A stretch of 64,000 bases of DNA from Isoetes taiwanensis (GCA_021234155.1 JAJEKV010000058.1:5528600-5592599), one strand, 5' to 3'; numbered from the stretch's first letter, positions 12,615 through 23,196 are shown. Numbers and translations are program-made. Notes: generated from the sequence alone by a model not told the origin.

Positions 12615-13295
12615 TTACTTTCTTGCAGCTTGTCCATAGCCTGGACATGCCATCTCTGTCCTTGTAGCCCTCTGAAAGCATTTGCCTCCAAACAGCTGTT
12701 GTTAGTACATCGGATGGATTGCGTAAAGGATTCTGCTTCACATCTTCATTTGTGTCCGGTGCTATCAACAAACCCTCTAGCCATGGTTTCGAAGTGTCAA
12801 GAGACCGTGTGTCTTCAACATCACTTTCCCCGCCATGAAGGTGGGCATATGCAATTTTCGTTGGGATTGAAGAGCATCTTGTACTCAGAGTCGTCTACTA
12901 TTAGTGTGTTGCCGTCATTCCTGTCTGGATACTTCTCGTATATAAACTCAATTGGCTTCAGATACAAAGGTTTGTCTTCACTTGCTGCAATCCGGAAAGG
13001 CAACTCCAAACAGTGGCTTCCATCAAAGGTGAACCTTAAGTCCCTTATCTGCGTCATTGTGAGTATTTTATCCACTACTCTTGATAGGTTCCATGGAGCT
13101 ATTGATGACCATATTCCTACTTCAAAGTGTTCAAATACAAATTCCGTGAATTGCCTAGGTGGGGCCTTAAAAACAACACTTTCTTGCCTATTATGTCATA
13201 ATTTCCAACTAGCTGATCATCTGATACCAAAGTCCTATGTATTTGTTTTGCCAAAACATTATTGATATCAAATACTATCAACCTTTTCGGTACAC
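12615..13295 (-). other. NIF/FCP1-like HAD phosphatase domain of the accessory gene
   Basis: After a CATATCAG acceptor the frame reads 'VPKRLIVFDINNVLA', the HAD motif-I position of the NIF (CTD phosphatase-like) family. Further on come 'FVFEHFEVGIWSS' (motif II region), 'DKPLYLKPIEFI' with the motif-III Lys, and 'NTLIVDDSEYKMLFNP' with the paired acidic residues of motif IV. The C-terminal part 'PWLEGLLIAPDTNEDVKQNP' also fits the family. Motif I is Asp-Ile-Asn (nucleophile codon 13,267-13,269), not Asp-x-Asp; a similar DxN form is common in a plant NIF-like subgroup. Frame slips at about 13,190 and 12,825 break this copy. Assignment is from motif order, without a database search. Confidence 0.6.
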
Positions 13296-13442
13296 CTGAT
13301 ATGAAAGAACATGCAATTTATCAATAAAGTATGGTGGATTTGAATAAAAAGAGATTTTATTCATTAAAAATCAATGAAAAAATGTGTATTTTATAATCAA
13401 ATAGTGTTTAGCATTGACAATAGGGATAGGTCAATTTCTCAC
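13296..13442 (-). other. Intron joining the Ulp1-like and NIF-like exons
   Basis: The donor is G/GTGAGA after codons for 'TNKC' and the acceptor is CATATCAG/GTGTACC. The 147-base intron is phase 1 and the joined codon is Gly, giving 'KCGVPKRLIVFD' without a stop. Without splicing, the upstream exon would run on to a TAA at 13,408-13,410, so an alternative short product ending there is possible. Confidence 0.5.
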
Positions 13443-14563
13443 CACATTTATTAGTACCGTGTGGTCTAATAGTTTGGGTCGCGATGTGAATGTGGTCTAA
13501 CTCCTCGAAGTAGTGCTCGGGTGAGAACATCATGACGATCCTCTCAGATACTTTGGCAAGAACCAGCTTCGGGTAATCTGCAAATGTGACAACAATACTT
13601 ACATAATAAGTATTAAAAACCATTTGTTTGCATGACAAAAGAAGTGAGACACTCACATTGGTAGTTTTACCACACACGATTGTGTCTACAAACTTCTGCA
13701 TATAAGCTGCAACATATAGGCCACATGAATCCCCATCTTTCTGCTGTGGACACTTATGAATCTTCACAACTGGTGAAGGATTTTGTCCATGCTTCAAAAA
13801 AGTGGGACACTCGACACAACCGCGTGCCATAGTGAGTATGTGGAGCCTGCAAAAGACCAGATCTATTTTGTAGCAAATGAATGAAAAAAGCTGCTAACAT
13901 GGTATCCAATCTACTCAATATTAATAAAAGGAGATGTGAAATACAAAATACCTCTTAAGTGCAAGCATGTCAACGCCAATGTCCCGGCAGAATTGAAGAT
14001 CCGAATGTTGATGGTGTTCTTACTCTTAGTAAGTGCCATGTTGAAGATGGCCAAAGTGTGATGTTCAAGAACTCTACATAGCATTGGAATCATGATCCAT
14101 CCGCGACTTCAGCCAATTTATCCCCTCAGAAGAGCTACCTTTACAATATCTCTTCCACGCTTTCGGAGGCTGCCATAGATTTATCTTTTTCGCTTGCCTT
14201 GGCCCATGCCGCAGAAATTCCATGAAGCTGTCCGTTGGGAAGAACCGGACGTCGACCTTCTTATCATCATCCGGAACACGAGAGCTGCGGTACCTATAAC
14301 AAGTTGAAAAGGATAAAATTACTAACTTCACTTACACATACAAATGAACAAGTTCAAAGTCCAGTACCTGGCATACATATCCACATGCCGGTTGGAAAAT
14401 TTTCCCACATCCATGTCCAGACATCTTGTTCAAATAAATAACACTCCATTTCGTGCAAAGATCCGGGAAAATCCTTGCCTTCTTGAGCTTCATCATTCGG
14501 TTCGCACCAAGGCATCGTATGATGGCGTATTGATTCTGAATGCGGGTTCAATGACCAGTACAT
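13443..14563 (-). other. Ulp1 (C48) SUMO-protease-like domain of the accessory gene
   Basis: The exon at 14,331-13,950 contains 'CRVLEHHTLAIFNMAL', the Ulp1 His motif (His codon 14,061-14,063; the usual following Trp is His), then 'IFNSAGT', where the catalytic Asp is expected but Asn is read (13,992-13,994). The exon 13,846-13,657, between a TTTGCAG acceptor and a GTGAGT donor, holds 'QQKDGDSCGLYVAAY' with the nucleophile Cys at 13,723-13,725 and the oxyanion Gln before it. The exon 13,577-13,443 follows, with a GTGAGA donor. Ulp1-type enzymes process SUMO and SUMO conjugates. The Asp-to-Asn change could lower activity, though Asn or Gln at this site occurs in some cysteine proteases. The upstream block 14,563-14,354 ('WTWMWENFPTGMWICMPG') probably belongs to the same domain. 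Confidence 0.65.
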
Positions 14564-15813
14564 TTACACAAATCATCTACATTCGTCTACTACTATTTAT
14601 AGTATTTTAAAGTTTTTAACTTGGATACTAGATGTAAAAAAAAATGTAAGACATGTAGATCAAGTTACCAGAGAGATCATTCTTACGCTTTCTCGATATC
14701 GTTTTCTGAGTCAAGATCCATTTCCTTCCCTGCCTTTTTGGTTTCCTCACTCAGATTCTTATTAGGTCCAGAATCCTCGTCTTCAACCTCTCCTGATTTC
14801 TCATTGGCATGAAATTGGCGTCCTTTGCTATGTCGAAGCAATATTTGACACAAACTTAAAAGTATCCCCGCTCTACATCTTGATGCTGGAAGATTCCTCT
14901 TCATTAGGACCTGTAAAAGATAGGATGTCATGGATTTCTCACCTTTGTATTAATTGAAATAAAATGTTTTCTTACTGTTTTCTACCGCTTTAATTGTCTT
15001 CTTCGTGGCTTTTTAGCGTGGAGTTCTTCTTTGGAGTCACATTTTCTGCTGCTGCCTTTACTTTTGAAGATGTGGCCTTAGCCTGCTCCCTCAATCTCTC
15101 AAGTTCCTCGTCATAATCTGGAATGTCACCATGCAGACCTGAAGTGCCAGCCTCCTCAACCTGTATCACCGCAGGAATAGTGATTTTGCTTTTTCCTTCA
15201 ATCTTTGCTTTTTTCCCTCGGCTACATCTTGCACCTCAATTTTCTTTGGAACCTCCAAACTGTGGAAAACCGAACCAAGAATATGAAATTGCTTCCTCCT
15301 CGACACAATGCAAATTGAATTTGAAAACAAGCGCGACCTTGACCCGTGGTGTAATTTCGCCAAGTAGTAGTTTTTGGCACTTTGAAGCTCTGAAAATAAA
15401 TCACATAACAGTCAGATATCAGTCTCAAACTAATCAGTCTCTAACTGTTCTGTACATATCAATAGCTGTACATATTACTAGAACTGATCTACATTGAAGT
15501 ACTTTGAGTACATACACATGTAAACAGCTATTTATCTAGATGGAATGTACATGTAATGTACATGAATGTGCTCCAATGCATGCACATGTACACATCAGAC
15601 ATTACATAAAATACCTCTAAATGTTCTGCCACAAAACTCAGTACACAACTCCTAATTTTATGTATTTAAGTTCTACATTTAGGACCCTACACTGTGAATG
15701 TACAACATGTATGTAAGAAACACATATATGTATGACATGCAAGCCAAGGAACTATAAGTATAAAATAACCAGTACACTCCTACATGCTGTAGCAAAACCT
15801 TAAGTGCAGCAAT

Positions 15814-15864
15814 CTACATGTAAATGGATTCTACATGTAAATGGATTCTACATGTAAATGGATT
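15814..15864 (+). repeat. 17-bp tandem repeat, three copies
   Basis: CTACATGTAAATGGATT repeats three times head to tail at the edge of a region (15,440-15,780) dense in GTACAT and ACATGTAC words. A similar GTACAT-dense region lies in the transposase intron (9,330-9,870). Confidence 0.8.
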
Positions 15865-15966
15865 CTACATTGCAGTAATTCTGGGTGCAGCAAATTGAAC
15901 ATAAATCATGAAATACTGCTTACCTCCAGTGTACACACCCAAGGTCTTTGAAATGTTATCGTCCCA

Positions 15967-16095
15967 TTTGCATGCTCTTGGGCAGGATAGTCCAGCAGAA
16001 ATAGAATATGAGAAACAGAAGATATGAAATGAATGCTCGCATGGAGCAACTAGGATAGGTTCATTATTAGCAAAGCCATTACTGCAAAACACACA
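15967..16095 (-). other. RING-like zinc finger of the accessory gene
   Basis: The pattern is Cys-x2-Cys ('CVFC'), 13 residues, then 'PCEHSFHIFC', then 'CPRAC'. This spacing of Cys and His residues is that of a RING or RING-variant finger, which usually recruits E2 ubiquitin- or SUMO-conjugating enzymes. The exon ends at 15,924 before a GTAAGC donor. Whether all eight ligands are present is uncertain: the last pair is 'CPRAC' rather than the usual Cys-Pro-x-Cys. Confidence 0.55.
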
Positions 16096-16198
16096 TCCAT
16101 GCACAGATATGAATTTTTCTTCAGCTGGAGAGATCACTAAGCTTGTTTTGGGCTGAAGGAGAATTGCTGCAGAATGCATCATGTACTTATGCATATCA

Positions 16199-16549
16199 TC
16201 AAGCCGTCTCTGCGGCCTCAAATCGAACTTTGTGAGCCTCCTCAAGTTCTGCAATCCTCTTTTCACATAACTCCTTCTCCCGAATGGCTTTCTCCAATGG
16301 CTCCTGAATTCTCTTCAGCATTTCTTCCTTTCTGGTTCTATCCCTCATCAAAAGGTCAACCTCCTGCTGCACAGTCTTGATGTCTCTCTTATTCTGCTTA
16401 GCATCGTCGAGAACACTATTGATGTCTTCTTGTATCTGTGCTAGGTCCTCTTCATGTGCATCCTTTCTTCCTGAAATCTTATTTATATTGTCACGTAATT
16501 CTGTCTGCTGAATTTTCAGTTCTTCAACCTTGGATGTCTTTGCTAATTA
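16199..16549 (-). other. Coiled-coil segment of the accessory gene
   Basis: A 116-codon open stretch with no Met start is rich in Glu, Lys, Gln and Leu with clear heptads ('VEELKIQQTELRDNI', 'DIKTVQQEVDLLMRD', 'EKRIAELEEAHKVRF'). It ends at a TGA at 16,199-16,201. The frame of the RING-like segment takes over within a few bases, so a single slip separates them. It probably mediates oligomerisation. Confidence 0.65.
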
Positions 16550-17437
16550 ACTCTCCATGACACTTGCTTTGCCTTGAGTTTACGCAAATTCAAGCTCTTC
16601 CTTAGGGTAAAATCCTTTGCTGAAATTTAGGAACCTTGGATGTGGATTTAGAGGTCGCAATTTCTTTCGTAATAGCAGATTCTTTTGCTCCTCCCTTTGC
16701 CAAATCTTTGGCCAAAACTTTAAAAAGTATCCCAATCTACTTTTTTTACTGTCAATTGAAGGGCAAATGCACGAGCAAAGTACTCGTGTACATGGCGATT
16801 TGTGACCTCCCGCTTACCAAAAACAATTTCATAATGTTTGTAGAAGTTCTCGCCCACTCTCGCTTCACGCTAGATTCTTTGAACCCCCGTGATGTCTTTG
16901 GGCCCCCTTGCGCCGTCCATTATCTGTTGTAAATCTGGAAAAATTTCATCCGCATTTACACATCTTACATGCTTTGCTTCCACAACAATGGGTTCTTCAC
17001 AAATAAGTCTTTTTTTTGGCCCTGGTTCCTCGAAGTTTGAACCTTCCTCTTGTTTTTTCGGCTTTCTTGCTAGAATCGGCTATTTTCAAATTTTTGTTTA
17101 ATGGGTGACTTCCGGGAGGCAAAGGCGTCCATTGCTTGGATTTTGGGCAAGGATTTGAGGAAGAAGAATAGTTACAATTTAATTACTTCGTTGATCACTT
17201 TAAAACACGTAAAATGGAACGGCGGCAAATTTTTTTCCTAAACAGGAAACATTTCGCAATCTCCCTCCGAAAAATTGCAATGATTGTCCGTTCTGGTTGC
17301 CACTGCCACTCATAATTTTGAATTGCTGACGTGGCTACTCCTAATCATTACATATCCCAACTAACTAAAATTCAAAAAAATAACAAAAACGGTGCCTACA
17401 TGCCCTACATTATACATAATGTAAGGGCATTTTTTTT

Positions 17438-17461
17438 AGACACCCTAGCTTTCTTTTACCC
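17438..17461 (-). repeat. Right terminal inverted repeat of the 9.1 kb transposon
   Basis: Exact reverse complement of 8,353-8,376. Just inside, 17,400-17,430 forms a hairpin with 14- to 15-base arms (ATGCCCTACATTAT / ATAATGTAAGGGCAT, one bulged base). Confidence 0.8.
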
Positions 17462-20262
17462 GTTTGTTGCTTCGCGGGAGCTTTTCAGGTTGAAGCTTTG
17501 GGCCATTTGAATGCCCATATTTGGACGTCCTTGTGTATTTATTCATATTTAACAAGTCCAATGATTTATAATCCAATGATTTATAATCCAATGATTTAGC
17601 AAAAAAAATTCAATAAGATATGGGTTAGAGATAAGGTATGGGTTAGAGATATAAGGTATGGGAAATATGACCAAGAAAATGAGAGGCAATGGTCGAAGTT
17701 TCAAATGCGCAAATGCCAACGAGACAGGAGAAACATAGGGTTAGAGGCCTTTAGGGCAATCGTTTCGGCAGTAGACCAAAATGAGGTGCGGCTATGGCAG
17801 GTTATGGATCAATGCAACAGCGGCTGTGCGTGGATGAAGAATAGGAGGCAATATGCACATGGTTCTCTAAAAGCATTCGTTGGGTTGGCCCCCTGCATTT
17901 TGGTCACATCGGACGCAATCATCACAATAGCTTAGATCGGATTCTCAATCTATGTATTTGTTATAAGCAAGATTCAGAGCGAAAGGAACTTTGCCTCCGC
18001 TTTTAAATAACCCCAGGTAAACTTTGTATTATTTGCAGCTCAGTAAAAATATAAATAGGCGCTGATACGGATTCCAGAAAACTATATTGAATAATATAGA
18101 AGCCTAGCTCCAGATAGCACTTCAAACAGACTTGGTGCAAACGAGGCTTCCGAGTCAACACAGTGAGGTAAACTGTTTCTGTTTTATAAGATAAAACATT
18201 TTTTTGACTGTAGTGTAAAGTTCTATAATCTGTGCAGATTGTAGCCATTCTACATCTATATGTTTCTTTTGTTCAAATCTCCTTTTGGCTGAGCTTTTGG
18301 AAGTGTAAAATTGTTTCTGCTTTACCATGATTTATTTCTGTTTTTCTTCCTCCATTGTTTGCTTCATCAGCCTTATGTTCAGTCCGTCTTTACAAAAGTC
18401 AATGAATAGTTTCATCCTGTATGGAGTTTGCTGTGTATTTAATGACCTAGTTTAATGATTCACTTTTTTGCATCCAGTGGCCCTTAAACGTACATTTTGG
18501 ACATGTACATAGACAATGCAGAATCTACTCAAGAACTTGTAGTAGAACAGACGCTATCTGTTTTTGCAAAGTCTCTGCTACTGCAAAACCATTTTGGCAA
18601 CTTAGTGAAGTTCTATGAAATACCCTTGATGAATTGATGATCGATCTCTTCCTCCATGTTTGTTCTTTCAATCCTGGTCTATTTCACATGATCGAGAATT
18701 GTTTTTTTCAAATGGATTTAGCTATGTATTCTCGTATTATTTCTTTAGATCTGACTTGCACCATTGTATGAATGTTCTAGTTCTTAGACAGCCAATTTTC
18801 ATCCCATTGCATCTTTTACGTGGTTCATTATTACTTGAGTGATTCATGGTACCTTTAGTATATCCTTGCAATATGTAATGCAATTTAAAGAAGGATAGCT
18901 TGTGTGTGTACTATGTCCTTGCATGTTCCAATATTTGATCTCTTCAGTTCTTCTAATTTGTGCTTATTTTGAATGTCATACTTATTGAGGTAATGCATTT
19001 GACAACAAAGGTACATTACATGACTTTGAAAAGATGTAGGTTGAAAAAGGTATTTGATTAGCGCATTGGTTTGGCTGCCTTGTTGATGTGATATCACAGC
19101 TGGAAGAGCAGCAAACGTGGATGGTTGCACTCAGGTCTGGCTGCATGGGTGATTTTTGTTGCTTGCACTTGCTGGAGATGAAAGGCGTCTGCTCAGGAAA
19201 AATATAAATGCTGGTAGCCGTCTGCTATTTTAGGGCAAAACTCCATGTGAGTAGACAACATCAAGCATGGTAACGGTGAGAATTCTCCCACTGAAAAGCA
19301 GCAGGGTTCTGATAATGTAAATCTGCCATTAAACAACTTAATGAAAATTTTTGTAGGGCTATTTTGCTTGGTTGTTCTTTGTCTATTATACTATTTTCGT
19401 TCATAAAATTTAAAAGTTCTGATAACTAACTTATGAATCTTCTTAAAAGTTTATAGGGTTCTTCACCAAATGGAAATACCAGGGTTCAAATCCCTGATTC
19501 GCAATTATTATGACTTTATTAGTTTAAAATAACAACAAAATATTCATTGGACATTTTTTGTTGTATAAACAAATACTAATTACAAGACAAAAACATTAAG
19601 AACTTGATGCAAAAAGTATTGTGCAAACTCGTACCAATTCCAACAAAAACATTTAGAATTTAATGAGCATAAACCAATACTAGTTATAAAATGAAGACAT
19701 TAAGAATTTGATGGAGAAAGTGTCATCATTTAATGGGCATAAACCAATATGAGTTACAAAACAAAAACATTAACAATCGAATGGAGAAAGTGTCACTAAT
19801 TGAAGGAGAGAACATATAACAACAGTCTTAAAGATGACATTGGTTTCAACAAAAATATGGGAAGTGCTTCTAAGTCAAATCAATACTAATTGCATTGTCA
19901 AAAACACCATTTGTTTATCCTCAATATCTTAAATAGAACAACATTGGTTTATATAAAAAATATATAGACTTCATTGAAAAATATTAAAGCAAAAACTATT
20001 AGCAGTTTGTGTCCCAAATCATTAACTAGATGATAGACTTAAAGCACGTCAATAAATCACTATTAAGACCATGGCATTAAACCAAACAAATAAATTATCT
20101 TGAAAACCCATGATGTTGAACCATAGTAACAAACTATCTACTCTTATATAATTTATTCACACCAAGATTCGATTCCTTGATTCCCGAGTGGGGGAAAAAA
20201 TAGGAAGGAAAAAAAACGTTTCGTAAAAATTCCTACACCGACACAACTCGACACAACTGGCG
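17462..20262. other. Non-coding stretch with short repeats
   Basis: 17,558-17,600 has CCAATGATTTATAAT in three near copies, followed by duplicated GGTATGGGTTAGAGATA words. A 76-codon ORF at 17,705-17,935 has no recognisable domain. At 19,482-19,493 there is a perfect B-box/T-arm-like sequence (five-base stem CAGGG/CCCTG around TTCAAAT) without a matching acceptor stem, so it is a SINE or tRNA relic. Two or three degenerate copies of a roughly 70-base unit containing 'AAACCAATA' and 'ACATTAAGAA' lie at 19,555-19,815. Confidence 0.4.
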
Positions 20263-20382
20263 ATGGCTGCGTTTCGGAGCAATCCTTATCTCCTTCAATA
20301 CGCGTGGTCGGATTTAAGACTTCAAGCTCTAGGTGGCGATATGACCGTAGCCAGCATCTTTGGGATCTGTTTTTTTCCTGTC

Positions 20383-20390
20383 TATATAAG
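20383..20390 (+). promoter_or_regulatory. TATA box candidate
   Basis: TATATAAG in the context CTGTCTATATAAGCAGGG, about 40 bases upstream of an ATG at 20,429. It is well formed for a plant core promoter and lies upstream of the ferrochelatase exons, but no continuous coding path from here to those exons was found. Confidence 0.35.
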
Positions 20391-21685
20391 CAGGGCTTCT
20401 CTTATTTGTTTGTTCAGAGATCTGGGAGATGAATAAGGTGCGTTTCTATTCCGTTGCTTTTTGTTCAGTATTAGGTTTTTTCATTCTTCAATTTCCCAGA
20501 ATCAGAGCTCAACCAACCAGTAAAAAGAATTCGTCAAATTTTGCCAGTCAGGAATGGCCAGCGTGGTCTTCTTTTGCAAGGCTCAGCCATAAGTTTATTG
20601 TGGCCTTGCCTAGATTTCTCTTCCATCCAGGTTTTTTTTTGCCCCCATAGCTTGTGGCTAGGAATTTCTTGCAAAAAACTGTCAAAAAACTGGAGACAAG
20701 GGGCAAGGAAAAGAACAGAAGGCAGCGAAGTATCTTGACTCGAGTTTGGGTTCGTTGGTCCTGCAGACAGGGATTTCTGTGTTGATTCGGTAGAAGACGG
20801 CATGCATGTGAATAAGGGAGCCGAACTTATTAGATAGGAGACGGCAAATGCCAATATTGAAAGATTGATCTGGGAACAGAGATCTTTTGCAGAAACATAC
20901 TGATTCGTTCTCTTTGTCAGTATTGATCTTTTATTGATGCATTGTTATGCCCAGTGCTGACAAATTTTTTTCCACGCAGCGACATTTCTGCAAGGCTCGT
21001 GCCGGATGGCTATGCACCTGAAGGTATTTGAACGAATAATTCCGTCTCCAATGCATTTGCTTTTAAACTGGAAGACAGGAAGGGACGTATCCATATGTTT
21101 CAATGTGGTGAGTTATCACAAAGATTTATTCACAAGTTGTGGGGTGAAGCACTAGATAAAAAATGTGTTGTTCCTTATTCAACTTTTTTTTTCCTCTCAT
21201 GCAATGCAATTTGTGAAGAACAGAAAAATGGATAGGAGACTGTTTGTTTTCAATAGGTTTTATGGGAACAAATGTTTCAGTCCAGCAGCTATTCCATCAA
21301 CATAGTCTATCAATGCATTGCAGATTGTCTTAACACTGTGATGTGTACACAAGTTGTTTCACTTCTATATTTTGTTTGTTTTGCAAAATCTGCAACCAGC
21401 TTCTGCTCTCAGTTCATATCTACCTTCTTACAGAAGATGAAAGCCGCAGGTCCCAAGGTAAAGCTCCAGTTTCTAGGTGTAGCTTGGGAAAGAAAATACT
21501 ATCCGATTGTTTTGCCGCATTAAATATACATGCATTCCTCTTGCCCATTTTTTCTGCAAATCTAGGGCTATGTTTAAGGAGTTCCCCGCCTATGCTATGG
21601 GAGTTGGCAGTCCTCTGTTTCTTTCAAATCTTTATCCTCTGCTTTGTATAATATTTAATTGCTCTTATTATTTACCAAACTACAG

Positions 21686-22055
21686 GCTGCTGCACTAGGG
21701 CGAGCTCTTCAAATGAAAGATTTGCATGCATATGTCTATGTTGCCATGCGGTATTGGCATCCATTTACAGAAGAAGCTCTTGAACAGGTGCACACTAAGT
21801 TGTGCATGTTTTGTTACCACTGCTTAAGAATGATCTAATTTATCAGATTCTCCAGTTCTTTGAACTTCAGAAGTGATGGCATATTTTTGTGGCTGCTTAA
21901 TAGTTTAGTTGTGTTTGGTTCAATATAGGAAGGACAAATACCCTTCGCAGATGCCACATACAGTGATTCCATCATGGTACAGAAGAGGGGTATATGTGCG
22001 GGCTATATCGACGTTAATTTTGAACGAGTTTAACAGTTTTGAAAGCGCAAATGAG
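21686..22055 (+). pseudogene. Ferrochelatase fragment: two exons, middle exon missing
   Basis: Exon 21,686-21,787, with TACAG acceptor and CAG/GTGCAC donor, encodes 34 residues including '[18 protein letters not shown]', a highly conserved ferrochelatase segment. Exon 21,929-22,055, with TATAG acceptor and GAG/GTATAT donor, encodes 'RKDKYPSQMPHTVIPSWY' and 'VYVRAISTLI', the segment that normally follows about 35 residues later. The intervening exon ('PLYPQ...ST' region, which lines the porphyrin pocket) is absent from the 141 bases between them, and the two exons are in incompatible splice phase. No downstream exon with the catalytic His ('SAHG') was seen. Ferrochelatase inserts iron into protoporphyrin IX as the last step of haem synthesis in plastids. 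This is a broken duplicate. Confidence 0.75.
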
Positions 22056-22097
22056 GTATATAGGCCTTTGTTGTGTCCTTTTTTTTATGTAGTTCTA

Positions 22098-22290
22098 TCT
22101 ATCATGCATTGTTTGCATTAGCATTGTGTCAATATATTTATGAAATTAAAGTCCAGATAACTTTGCTTTCTTTGGATTAGATAGAACATGTTTGGAACAT
22201 GCACTATTTGCATTAGCATTGTGTCAATATATTTAAGAACTTAGGTCCATGTAACTTTGCTTTCTTCAGAACATGTTTGGTAGAACATTT
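22098..22290 (+). repeat. Tandem duplication of about 105 bp
   Basis: The phrase TTTGCATTAGCATTGTGTCAATATATTTA, followed by a shared AACTTTGCTTTCTT word and AACATGTTTGG, occurs twice, starting near 22,109 and 22,208. The copies differ at several positions. Confidence 0.65.
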
Positions 22291-23196
22291 CTAATTTACA
22301 TGTTCCTGATATTGGTTGCTCATTCCAGATTGGTTAAATTGTATCAGCTAATCTTAGTACCTTACATGCATTCTTAAGTCTGATTGACTAAGTCAGTTGT
22401 GGTAGCCACGGTCTTGCTATATTGCAGTTAGAAGACGTTTGGCAGTATCAAATGAGTGTCATGGATTGCCATGATTTTAGATCTGATTGTTGCTTAATAA
22501 TATTTTTCATCTGATGTTCTAAATATATTCCGGATGTTTCAGACATTTAAATAAGTTTTTTGGCTTATCTAAGTATAAAACCAAGTGTGTCTGTCGACTT
22601 TCTGATTTCGGGAAATAAAGTGTTCATTTATGTACACAAAGTAGGCTTCCAATTATATAGGAGATAAGTAACTAGAAACATGTTTGCTAAAAATCCATAA
22701 GTGATAGTCATACGTGAAAAAGTCTATATACACATTCTCTATAACACAACCCCAATGGGTTATGCAACAATTACGGTGCTTGCTGCAGTCCTATAGTGGC
22801 TTCTATGTGAGGAATGGCAACCAACAATGGATATAATATGTCGTTTTAGCTTTTGTTGCTTTGGTGAGCTACAATGGAATTGGAATTTTGAACTAGTTAT
22901 TTCAAATTGGTTGATTCAGTTTGTTTGCGACACATTTTGTCTAGTGGGCTATGCGGGGTAATAAAGTTGTTTTAACATGCATGGATAGGTCTAATGTGTA
23001 GATTGATTTCATGCTTTGTAAGGATGTTAAGAGTGCACAACTATTTCTTTTCATTCTTTTAGATATTCTTCCACCAAATTGATTACACAATAGCTCTTGA
23101 AAGCTCTTGAGAGAACTGAAGCATAAATATTTCTCTTTGATATTCAATGATATTCTAACACTAACATCAATGAGCTGTATGTTGGAATACTTTCAC

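Larger units (their letters stand above)
12615..17133 (-). pseudogene. Multi-domain accessory gene: coiled coil, RING-like, Ulp1-like, NIF/HAD-like
   Basis: Reading the minus strand from about 17,133 (ATG), I see in order: an N-terminal segment with an aromatic-rich block ('FYKHYEIVFGKREVTN', about 16,835) broken by one TAG; a long heptad-rich coiled coil (16,549-16,199); a RING-like finger (16,095-15,967) ending at a GTAAGC donor; a charged linker (about 15,250-14,700); a Ulp1/C48-like domain (about 14,560-13,443); and a NIF-like HAD domain (13,295-12,615). The intron 13,442-13,296 joins the last two in frame. This implies one protein with ubiquitin/SUMO-system parts and a phosphatase-like part. 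Frame slips near 16,200, 13,190 and 12,825 and the stop near 16,880 make this copy a pseudogene. Ulp genes ride on other plant transposons (Kaonashi MULEs), but I do not know this combination. Exons between 15,900 and 14,600 are uncertain. Confidence 0.6.
8353..17461. mobile_element. 9.1 kb TIR DNA transposon with two convergent genes
   Basis: The two ends are 24-base perfect inverted repeats (8,353-8,376 beginning GGGTAAAAGAAAGCTAGGG, and 17,438-17,461). Each is flanked by GTTT (8,349-8,352 and 17,462-17,465), which I read as a 4-bp target duplication. Just inside each end is a short palindrome. The plus strand carries a transposase relic (8,689-11,769). The minus strand carries a multi-domain accessory gene (about 17,130 down to 12,615). 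A three-copy tandem repeat lies between their 3' ends. The transposase uses a DFAENY / SDG / HGKGEHDG motif set. I know this lineage from many animal and protist elements, but I cannot assign it confidently to a named superfamily. Both genes carry frameshifts, so this copy is probably non-autonomous now. Confidence 0.75.

Noticed and set aside
12612..13265. 217-codon plus-strand ORF
   Set aside because: It lies antisense to the NIF-like HAD exons, which have family motifs and splice signals; the plus frame has none.
8353..17461. Classification of the 9.1 kb transposon as a Mutator-like (Kaonashi) element because of its Ulp1-like gene
   Set aside because: The duplication appears to be 4 bp rather than 9-11 bp, the TIRs are short, and the transposase motifs (DFAENY, HGKGxxDG) are not those of Mutator transposases.
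19441..19505. tRNA gene
   Set aside because: A perfect T-arm (CAGGG-TTCAAAT-CCCTG) is present, but no pairing acceptor stem or anticodon arm can be drawn in the preceding 70 bases; more likely a SINE relic.
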